DNA from: Bacteroidota bacterium
GTDB lineage: Bacteria; Bacteroidota; Bacteroidia; Chitinophagales; Chitinophagaceae
Direction of reading: 5' to 3'
Assembly: GCA_025361325.1 (NCBI GenBank)
Contig: JANYAL010000198.1
Coordinates: 1-12,802, forward strand
Length of the DNA: 12,802 nucleotides
How positions within the stretch are numbered: position 1 is the stretch's first letter; every line of letters starts with the position of its first letter. The position numbers and the translations under genes were made by a program. This document shows positions 7,069-12,802 of the stretch, one piece after another. A model generated the notes under the pieces. That model was given only the letters and a program-made list of their open reading frames with translations, was not told where the DNA came from and made no database searches.

Positions 7069-7090
7069 GTTCTGTTCAACAAATATCCTG

Positions 7091-7119
7091 CAAATTCATA
7101 AAAATTCCATCAGAACAAA
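7091..7119 (-). promoter_or_regulatory. Candidate rnhB promoter
   Basis: On the minus strand a perfect TTTG (7116-7119) is followed after 17 nt by TGAATTTG (7091-7098), one mismatch from TAnnTTTG. The rnhB ATG at 7068 lies 22 nt further on. Spacing is slightly shorter than the 19-nt ideal. Confidence 0.35.
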
Positions 7120-7139
7120 GTTTACAGTTATTGCTGCAG

Positions 7140-7147
7140 TAAATTTG
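7140..7147 (+). promoter_or_regulatory. -7 box immediately upstream of heme A synthase
   Basis: TAAATTTG is a full match to TAnnTTTG and ends only 5 nt before the ATG at 7153. No good TTTG occurs at -33. If it is used, the transcript would start at or within a few bases of the start codon, that is, be leaderless or nearly so. Confidence 0.45.
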
Positions 7148-7152
7148 CACAC

Positions 7153-8205
7153 ATGATGGACAGTTTATCAGAGCAGCGGGCTTCAAGACAGGTAGCCACC
7201 TGGTTACTGACAGGTGTGGCGATGATCATTATACAGGTATTACTGGGTGGTATTACCCGGTTAACGGAATCGGGTCTTTCCATAACAGAATGGAAACCAA
7301 TTACCGGCGTCTTGCCTCCCCTTAATGATGTGGCCTGGCAGGCGGAGTTCGATAAATACAAACTGACCGATCAGTTCAAATACGTACACCAGGGTTTCTC
7401 CTTGTCGCAGTTCAAATTCATCTTCTTCTGGGAGTGGTTCCACAGGTTGTGGGCAAGACTGATGGGACTGGTCTTCCTGGCAGGATTTATTTATTTCCTG
7501 GCCAGGCGTAAGTTCAACCGGTCAATGGTCAGGCCAATGGTGATTCTGTTCTTACTGGGAGCACTACAGGGAGCCATTGGCTGGATAATGGTAAAAAGCG
7601 GCCTGGTACCCGAAAAATACTTTGTAGGACATGTTGAATTGACCGTTCATTTTATTGCCGCATTGGTATTGTTGTCCTATACACTCTGGTTTGCGCTAAA
7701 CCTGCTGATCCTGCCCAGGCAATTGATTCAAGACCCTAAACTAAGAAATATGATATGGGGGATACTGGCAGTACTGTTTTTCCAGCTCATCTACGGCGGA
7801 TACATGGCGGGGCTCAAGGCTGCCATCATAGCACCAACCTGGCCGGATATCAATGGAAGCATGATACCGGCAACTATGAATGAACAGATCCCGTGGTTCT
7901 CCAACCTTGTAAATAATCCTATAACTGTTCATTTCATTCACCGTGGACTTGCCTACCTGCTTTTAATACTGGTCGGTCTCTGGTGGTACAGGTCAGGATC
8001 AGTAAAGGGGAATGCCTTATTCAGCAAAATACGGATAGTAATGATATCCCTCATGCTGTTACAAGTAGTTTTGGGGATCTTGACTGTTCTGAATGCAACC
8101 TATCCGTCAAGACTGGTACTGCTGGGTGTATCGCATCAGTTCATTGCCATGATGTTATTGATGACAGTGATGATTGTTTTGTTCCTGCTAAGGAAAAACA
8201 AGTGA
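7153..8205 (+). CDS. ctaA: Heme A synthase, Cox15/CtaA family
   Basis: An integral membrane enzyme that oxidises the C8 methyl group of heme O to a formyl group, making heme A for aa3-type cytochrome oxidases. The 350 residues show about eight hydrophobic helices and the Cox15-type signature GGITRLTESGLSITEWKPI (32-50) followed by PP. Conserved heme-ligand-type histidines are visible in the first half (EWFHR, His97; VGHVELTVHF, His160 and His166) and again in the second (ITVHFIHRG, His260 and His263; GVSHQF, His328), the expected internally repeated layout. The long first periplasmic loop is typical of the Cox15 branch rather than the shorter Bacillus CtaA. Two adjacent ATG codons (7153, 7156) make the exact start ambiguous by one residue. 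No oxidase subunit or ctaB gene is adjacent; the patatin-like gene follows on the same strand after 47 nt. Confidence 0.94.
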   Translation: MMDSLSEQRASRQVATWLLTGVAMIIIQVLLGGITRLTESGLSITEWKPITGVLPPLNDVAWQAEFDKYKLTDQFKYVHQGFSLSQFKFIFFWEWFHRLWARLMGLVFLAGFIYFLARRKFNRSMVRPMVILFLLGALQGAIGWIMVKSGLVPEKYFVGHVELTVHFIAALVLLSYTLWFALNLLILPRQLIQDPKLRNMIWGILAVLFFQLIYGGYMAGLKAAIIAPTWPDINGSMIPATMNEQIPWFSNLVNNPITVHFIHRGLAYLLLILVGLWWYRSGSVKGNALFSKIRIVMISLMLLQVVLGILTVLNATYPSRLVLLGVSHQFIAMMLLMTVMIVLFLLRKNK

Positions 8206-8252
8206 TCCGGCCCTAGTGTATTTTGTAGTATTTTTAGAAAACAGTCCCTTTC

Positions 8253-10472
8253 ATGAAGGCATCACTAAAAGATATCTATCATTCTTTTCCGGTTCAGCTT
8301 TTCATACTTCATTTTCGTAAATACCAGGTACTGCTGGTCTTCTGGTATATATTGGTCAGTACCATCAGCAGCGGGTTCATGAAGAACTACGGGGCAGACG
8401 CTGTGTTCCTGGCACCCGAATATTTAGGTAATGTCAATGCCCTGGGTGCTGCTATCGTAGGCGTAGCCCTGGGGGTTTTCATCATGAGTTGGAACATCAC
8501 TACTTTTATCATGCACAGTAAGCGTTGCAGGTTTTTAGCAACAGCCGCGCAGCCATTCCTGGAGTATTGTATCAACAATTCTTTATTACCCCTGTTGTTC
8601 ATCCTGTATTATTTCATCAGGCTGTACATTTTTGATGACTATCATGAATTAATGGGCATCGGGCAGATCTTTGTAGTGCTGGGCGGTATGCTGGGGGGGT
8701 TTGTATTTTTACTGGCTTTTTCCTTCGGTTATTTCTTTGGAGCCGAGAAAAGAATTCGCCGTTCCATCTCTCCCATCATGGGCGCCCGCGAGCACCTGCT
8801 TGATCCGGCTCAGATCCATGAACAGAGCGAGCAGGAGCACTTCGGTCTCAATGTAAGTTATTACTTGAGCACCGGTCTGCGATTCCGGAAAGTACGGAGT
8901 GTGGCGCATTACAGCCGGAATTTTCTGGATATGGTCTTTAAAAGACACCATTTTTCAGGTATCATCAGTATTGTACTGGCTTTTATTTTTTTGATAGCAG
9001 TGGGGTTTTATATGGATAACAGGTTCTTCCAGGTGCCGGCAGCAGCCAGTATATTCGTTTTTTTTGCTGTGATGACAGCTGTCATAGGATCGCTGACTTA
9101 CTTTTTACAGAGCTGGAGCCTCCCCTTCATCATAGCCATTATATTTTTCCTGAATATTCTATACGAAAAGGAGATTATTGATCCACGCAACAAGGCGTAT
9201 GGTCTTAATTACACCAATACCAGTGAGCGTCCTGACTATTCCATACCTGCTTTAAAACATTTGTGTTTGCCTGAACAAATTGCTGCTGATAAAGCCAATA
9301 TGATCTCTATTCTGGAGAACTGGAAAAAAAAGCAAAAAGAGGAAAAACCGGTGATGGTCCTTATCAATGTCAGCGGTGGTGGATTACGGAGCGGAACCTT
9401 TGTAATGAATACCCTTCAGCAGATTGACAGTATCACCCATGGCAGCCTGATGAGGCATACCATGCTGATCAGTGGTGCAAGCGGGGGTATGCTGGCAGCC
9501 ACCTATTTCCGGGAATTATACCTTCAGAAACAGAATGGCATGCCTGTTGACCTGTATGACCAGGCATATGTCAATAATATCTCCCAGGACCTGCTGAACC
9601 CGGTCTTTTCATCCATGATCGCCAGGGATATCTTTTCACCGGCCCAGAAATTCACCCTGGGGAATTATAAATATATTAAGGACCGTGGCTATGCATTTGA
9701 ACAGAAACTCAATGAGAACAGCAAAGGCTCACTGAATAAAAAAATTGGAGATTATTGCCAGGATGAACAAAAGGCCCGAATTCCCCTGATGATCTTTAAT
9801 TCCACTATTACCCGTGATGGTAGGCGTATGATGATCTGTTCACAACCTGTCAGTTTTATGATGAAGCCATTGATCTATTCCCGAGATACAGCAATTATCC
9901 CCGATGCAGTGGATTTTGCTGCATTGTTTGCCAGACAGGATCCGTTGAAAGTACGTTTACTTACTGCTTTGCGGATGAATGCCACATTTCCATATGTGCT
10001 TCCCAATGTGTGGTTGCCCACCAATCCTGTCATCGATGTAATGGATGCTGGCCTCAGGGATAATTTCGGACAGGAAACAGCATTACGGTTCATTGAATAT
10101 TTCAAGGACTGGATACAGCAGAATACGTCGGGAATGATCATGATACAGATACGCGACCGCAGAAATGATAACTGGCAGGAGACATACAAATCGGGGGGCA
10201 TTACCGATGTGATCATCAACCCGGCTACCACCCTGCTGCAAAACTGGTATAAACTGCAGGATTATTCCGAGACCGAACAATACAGTTTTATGCATGATGC
10301 CATCGATTCAGGTCTGCATCGCCTGGTATTCATGTACGTTCCGGAAGAGGAGGAGAAAAAAGCCGCACTTAATTTTCATCTTACCGCGCGCGAGAAACGC
10401 GATGTAAAAGCTTCTTTTAAAAACGCCTATAACCAGATCATGCTTCAGCGTTTGCTTCATTTGCTGAATTAA
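8253..10472 (+). CDS. Membrane-anchored patatin-like phospholipase
   Basis: A 739-aa protein with two parts. Residues 1 to about 305 are membrane domain, with roughly seven hydrophobic stretches (near 23-43, 63-83, 108-127, 137-162, 233-253, 262-284, 287-303) and a basic soluble loop at 164-232. Residues from about 365 are a patatin-type acyl hydrolase: the oxyanion-hole motif SGGGLRSG (374-381), the nucleophile elbow GASGG (408-412) with Ser410, and the dyad aspartate Asp598 in DAGLRDN. The catalytic pair therefore looks intact, though DAG replaces the commoner DGG/DGA. Patatins hydrolyse acyl esters of phospholipids or other lipids; the substrate here is unknown. An odd number of helices would place N-terminus and catalytic domain on opposite faces, but helix counts by eye are not reliable. 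It converges on the lipid kinase, with 5 bp between stops and no terminator visible there. Confidence 0.85.
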   Translation: MKASLKDIYHSFPVQLFILHFRKYQVLLVFWYILVSTISSGFMKNYGADAVFLAPEYLGNVNALGAAIVGVALGVFIMSWNITTFIMHSKRCRFLATAAQPFLEYCINNSLLPLLFILYYFIRLYIFDDYHELMGIGQIFVVLGGMLGGFVFLLAFSFGYFFGAEKRIRRSISPIMGAREHLLDPAQIHEQSEQEHFGLNVSYYLSTGLRFRKVRSVAHYSRNFLDMVFKRHHFSGIISIVLAFIFLIAVGFYMDNRFFQVPAAASIFVFFAVMTAVIGSLTYFLQSWSLPFIIAIIFFLNILYEKEIIDPRNKAYGLNYTNTSERPDYSIPALKHLCLPEQIAADKANMISILENWKKKQKEEKPVMVLINVSGGGLRSGTFVMNTLQQIDSITHGSLMRHTMLISGASGGMLAATYFRELYLQKQNGMPVDLYDQAYVNNISQDLLNPVFSSMIARDIFSPAQKFTLGNYKYIKDRGYAFEQKLNENSKGSLNKKIGDYCQDEQKARIPLMIFNSTITRDGRRMMICSQPVSFMMKPLIYSRDTAIIPDAVDFAALFARQDPLKVRLLTALRMNATFPYVLPNVWLPTNPVIDVMDAGLRDNFGQETALRFIEYFKDWIQQNTSGMIMIQIRDRRNDNWQETYKSGGITDVIINPATTLLQNWYKLQDYSETEQYSFMHDAIDSGLHRLVFMYVPEEEEKKAALNFHLTAREKRDVKASFKNAYNQIMLQRLLHLLN

Positions 10473-10477
10473 GGGTT

Positions 10478-11377
10478 TCAGGGGATGATGAGCCGGAATG
10501 CCTTTTCAATAATACTGATATCATAGACCGGTGCACTTGTTCCGGGATCACCATCAATGTGCAGAGGTGCCATCCCCGGATTACGGATGCGTAATGCGCT
10601 TGCCTGAAAATAATGTATACCGGTACGATGGTATTTTTTGTCCTCATATAACCTCACCTGCCCATACCGTACCTGCATAAAAACCGTCCACAACATACGA
10701 AGTTTACTCATTTTATTTACTACGATAATGTCCAGTAATCCATCCTGAATGCTGGCCCTGGGTGCTATGGTAAAATTGTTCCCATACTGGTTGCTGTTGG
10801 CAATGCTCACAAAGAAAGCTTCTGTATTAAACTCCTTTCCGCCTACGGAAAGGCCGAAAGGGTAGGGCCTGGCGTTACAGAATTGTTTCAACGAGAGTTT
10901 GATGTAGCGGAGCAATCCCCGTTTCTTCTGGAGCGCAAACTCATGCGCCACCTGGGCATCAAATCCCAGTCCGGAAAGCATACAGCTGTATATGCCATTG
11001 ATGGTGAAGCTGTCGATGTAAACTGCATGCCCTTTGAAGATCAGGTCAAGCGCGCTTACAGTATTTACCGGTATCCCGGCCGCCAGGGCCAGGCCATTAC
11101 CGCTACCTACGGGGATTATGCCGATATTCACATCAGCACCCTGCAAGGCACATGCCAGCCTGTTTATTGTGCCGTCGCCGCCGCAAACTATGATATCGGT
11201 GATCCCTTCAACCTGTATTTTTTTCTTCAGGTCATTGTAATTACCGCTGGAATCTGTAGGAAGTATTTCGAAAGGGATGTTTTGTTCAGCGGTCTTCTTC
11301 CGAATCAGTTCAGTCAAGCCTGTCTTTTTCCCGGTTCCGGAAACAGGGTTGATGAAATAAACAAACTTACGGGTCAT
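10478..11377 (-). CDS. Diacylglycerol-kinase-family lipid kinase (YegS/DgkB-like)
   Basis: A 299-aa member of the DAGK catalytic-domain family, which phosphorylates lipid hydroxyls (diacylglycerol, phosphatidylglycerol, sphingoid bases or related lipids) at the cytoplasmic membrane face. Motifs in order: FINPVSGTGKK (8-18), the nucleotide-binding GGDGTINRL (66-74), PVGSGNGLA (89-97), GLGFDAQVA (136-144), and the catalytic-region QDGLLDI (211-217), with HIDGDP (273-278) near the C-terminus. All are intact. It starts 5 nt after the upstream secreted-paralog gene on the same strand, so the two are almost certainly cotranscribed, placing the lipid kinase in the fabH-paralog run. The specific lipid cannot be inferred. 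Confidence 0.92.
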   Translation of the reverse strand: MTRKFVYFINPVSGTGKKTGLTELIRKKTAEQNIPFEILPTDSSGNYNDLKKKIQVEGITDIIVCGGDGTINRLACALQGADVNIGIIPVGSGNGLALAAGIPVNTVSALDLIFKGHAVYIDSFTINGIYSCMLSGLGFDAQVAHEFALQKKRGLLRYIKLSLKQFCNARPYPFGLSVGGKEFNTEAFFVSIANSNQYGNNFTIAPRASIQDGLLDIIVVNKMSKLRMLWTVFMQVRYGQVRLYEDKKYHRTGIHYFQASALRIRNPGMAPLHIDGDPGTSAPVYDISIIEKAFRLIIP

Positions 11378-11382
11378 GAAAA

Positions 11383-11826
11383 TTATTTGGCGCTTAGGCT
11401 TCCTATATACAATTTGCGGGAAGGCGCCATCATTTTGTCATTGGCAGGGTTAAGCAATAAATACAAAGTGACCGGTTTACCTTTCGCCAGTCTTTTTAAA
11501 ATGCCTTTGCCGGAGATCACAAATTGACCTTTTATATCCGGTGTTTCCGTAGCCAGGTACAGGGAATGGTCTGCGCCATCGGTTACATCCACGGATCGTT
11601 TATACATGGCTTTTTCCATGTCACTTCCTTTTAACTCAATGGCAAGTCGTTCTGCACTTTTATATACACTTTTCTTGTAAAAAATGCCTCCTCCAGTGGT
11701 CTCATCAGTTTTAATACGGTACTGCCCGGACTTAATACCATTCATAAAAACATTTACGGTTACCTGTGCAAAGGCACTTGTCACAAAAGTCAGGAGCAGT
11801 ATGGATATAATTGATCTTAATAACAT
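11383..11826 (-). CDS. Secreted protein of unknown function, paralog 2
   Basis: I do not recognise this family. From ATG at 11826 the product is 147 aa and begins with a clear signal peptide (MLLRSIISILLLTFVTSAFA, 1-20, then Q). An upstream in-frame TTG at 11922 would bury the signal peptide behind 32 residues and is rejected. The mature part is about 127 aa, has no cysteine, is basic at intervals, and looks beta-rich. Shared with the upstream paralog are NGIKSGQY (29-36), GGGI.YKKSVYK (45-56), GQF (100-102), KRL.KGKP.TL (111-121) and a terminal YIG..L. By eye about half the mature residues are identical. It lies between that paralog and the lipid kinase (5-nt gap to the latter), suggesting shared expression. 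Confidence 0.8.
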   Translation of the reverse strand: MLLRSIISILLLTFVTSAFAQVTVNVFMNGIKSGQYRIKTDETTGGGIFYKKSVYKSAERLAIELKGSDMEKAMYKRSVDVTDGADHSLYLATETPDIKGQFVISGKGILKRLAKGKPVTLYLLLNPANDKMMAPSRKLYIGSLSAK

Positions 11827-11942
11827 GGCTGCAGGTTTATAGCATAAAATTAAATGAAAAAAAGAGAAACCTTTTGTTAAATGAACCGGGATAGTAAACA
11901 CCAGCCAATTATATGAGTACAACTATACAGATAATAACGGAG

Positions 11943-11962
11943 CACCTCCTTTTTACCAGGTG
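11943..11962 (-). other. Hairpin containing a full Shine-Dalgarno sequence, between the paralogs
   Basis: On the minus strand CACCT (11962-11958) pairs with AGGTG (11947-11943), and the 3' arm is part of AAGGAGGTG (11951-11943), a complete complement of the 16S 3' tail. No suitably placed start codon follows; the nearest (TTG, 11922) is about 20 nt away and the preferred ATG is over 110 nt away. It lies in the 196-nt gap between the paralogs, which otherwise shows only a weak -7-like TATAGTTG (11920-11927, minus). Role unknown; possibly coincidental. Confidence 0.3.
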
Positions 11963-12022
11963 AGGTTAAAACAACCCAGTCCTCATATCTTTAAAATAAA
12001 ACCTATAAGCCGGATAGAGGGA

Positions 12023-12463
12023 TCATTCCCTGGTAAGTTTACCGATATACACTTTTGTCACTCCTTCCTTACTTTTTGTATTGGCAGGTGTCTTTTCTAC
12101 AAACAGGGTAATCGGTTTTCCCTTGCCTAATCTTTTCACTACCTTCTTGTCGGTAAGGATGAACTGACCCGGTACACCATCGGTTTCTTTTGCAATGAAG
12201 ATCGGATCAGTATCACCCCCCATCACTTCCACTTTACGGTAGTAACCCCCGTCCACGGATTTACCTTTTATCTGTACGGATAAACGATCCACATCTTTAT
12301 AGACGGACTTTTTATAGGAGATACCTCCGCCATCTGTCTGATTGGCTTTTATCGTATACTGACCGCTCTTGATGCCATTGATGAATACATCAACGGTAGT
12401 CTGGGTATGGGCTGCCGCCGTGAAAAGTACAAAGAGGAGTAACAGGAAGGTATTGCGTTTCAT
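12023..12463 (-). CDS. Secreted protein of unknown function, paralog 1
   Basis: This is the sister of the next gene downstream, and I do not recognise its family. The 146-aa product has a signal peptide (MKRNTFLLLLFVLFTAAAHT, 1-20, then Q). The mature protein opens TTVDVFINGIKSGQY, continues with GGGISYKKSVYK (45-56), VDRLSVQIKGK (58-68), GQFIL (99-103), KRLGKGKPITL (110-120) and ends VYIGKLTRE. No cysteines occur in the mature part, there is no lipobox, and nothing hydrophobic follows the signal, so it is probably periplasmic or released. It begins 52 nt after fabH. A weak promoter may overlap the fabH end on the minus strand: CTTG (12528-12531), 18 nt, TACTCTTG (12502-12509), each one mismatch from consensus. 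Confidence 0.82.
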   Translation of the reverse strand: MKRNTFLLLLFVLFTAAAHTQTTVDVFINGIKSGQYTIKANQTDGGGISYKKSVYKDVDRLSVQIKGKSVDGGYYRKVEVMGGDTDPIFIAKETDGVPGQFILTDKKVVKRLGKGKPITLFVEKTPANTKSKEGVTKVYIGKLTRE

Positions 12464-12515
12464 AATTATAATTTTAAGTCAATGAAATTAATTAGAATTA
12501 TCAAGAGTAAAAAAA

Positions 12516-12802
12516 TTACCATCTTATCAAGGCGCTGGCCCAGGTAAAGCCGCTGCCAAATGCTGCCAGGCAAACCAGGTCGCCCTCTTTTATTTTTCCT
12601 TCCTCCCAGGCTTCACACAAAGCTATGGGAATAGAGGCTGCTGTGGTATTCCCGTATTTTTGAATATTATTATATACCTGGTCGTCCCTGAGTTTTAATT
12701 TATGCTGTACAAACTGGGCAATCCGCAAATTGGCCTGGTGAGGTATCAGGAGAGACAGGTCGCCCGGGGTTAATCCGTTGCCGGACAATGCTTCCAGGAT
12801 CA
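12516..12802 (-). CDS. fabH: Beta-ketoacyl-ACP synthase III, C-terminal part (cut by window edge)
   Basis: Only the last 94 codons are present; the frame stays open to the window end, so the N-terminal two thirds, including the catalytic cysteine, lie outside. FabH condenses acetyl-CoA (or another acyl-CoA) with malonyl-ACP to begin fatty-acid elongation. The visible part carries the other two members of the catalytic triad: His in LLIPHQANLRI and Asn in NNIQKYGNTTAASIP, plus the C-terminal loop FGSGFTWASALIRW typical of the family. Bacteroidota often carry more than one fabH-like gene, so a specialised KAS III homolog is possible. It is upstream of, and on the same strand as, the two secreted paralogs and the lipid kinase. 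Confidence 0.93.
   Translation of the reverse strand, partial: ILEALSGNGLTPGDLSLLIPHQANLRIAQFVQHKLKLRDDQVYNNIQKYGNTTAASIPIALCEAWEEGKIKEGDLVCLAAFGSGFTWASALIRW

Noticed and set aside
11827..11922. N-terminal extension of secreted paralog 2 from TTG at 11922
   Set aside because: It would place 32 residues before a clear signal peptide, and the paralog starts at the equivalent of ATG 11826.
11943..11951. Plus-strand CACCTCCTT, resembling the 3' end of 16S rRNA
   Set aside because: Only about nine bases match and the flanks differ from rRNA; no ribosomal RNA gene is present.
12017..12031. Small palindrome AGGGA/TCCCT at the paralog 1 stop codon as a terminator
   Set aside because: Stem of only 5 bp overlapping the stop codon, with no T-run after it on the minus strand.
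1..12802. Mobile elements, CRISPR arrays, tRNA or rRNA genes, riboswitches
   Set aside because: No transposase or integrase motifs, terminal inverted repeats, regularly spaced repeats or recognisable structured RNA were seen; intergenic regions are short.

Overview
The window looks like an ordinary chromosomal stretch from a Bacteroidota bacterium, most likely a member of the Chitinophagaceae or a close relative (inference). Reasons: several upstream regions carry the Bacteroidota-type -7 box TAnnTTTG (once with a TTTG -33 box at the ideal 19-nt spacing); start codons rarely have a Shine-Dalgarno sequence; and the gene set is typical of aerobic Bacteroidota: a 2-oxoacid:ferredoxin oxidoreductase beta subunit, a Cox15-type heme A synthase, a lamin-tail-domain secreted protein with a FlgD-like C-terminus, and a YciO-type protein. 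I see no mobile element, CRISPR array, tRNA, rRNA or phage gene.

Layout, left to right. 1-161: leader with a hairpin and a tandem heptamer repeat, then korB (+). 1161-1371: a possible 46-codon minus-strand gene that overlaps the korB 3' end antisense, and a hairpin. Then asd (aspartate-semialdehyde dehydrogenase, -), divergent from a two-lamin-tail secreted protein (+) followed by a small two-helix membrane protein (+). A strong bidirectional terminator separates these from a PfkB-family sugar kinase (-). That kinase is divergent from a YciO/YrdC-family gene (+) that must start at TTG. rnhB (ribonuclease HII, -) is divergent from heme A synthase (+), which precedes a large membrane-anchored patatin-like lipase (+). 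The right end is a minus-strand run: fabH (cut by the window edge), two tandem secreted paralogs of unknown function, and a diacylglycerol-kinase-family lipid kinase that converges on the patatin gene with 5 bp between stops.

How the genes relate: most transcription units are one or two genes, with frequent strand switches, and are housekeeping functions (central carbon, amino-acid synthesis, DNA repair, respiration). The right third has a lipid theme (FabH fatty-acid initiation, lipid kinase, patatin-type acyl hydrolase), and the two uncharacterised secreted paralogs sit inside it. These paralogs are the best candidate here for something undescribed; the membrane-fused patatin and the small antisense ORF come next. 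I did not find evidence of a defence system, secretion island or other large novel system.
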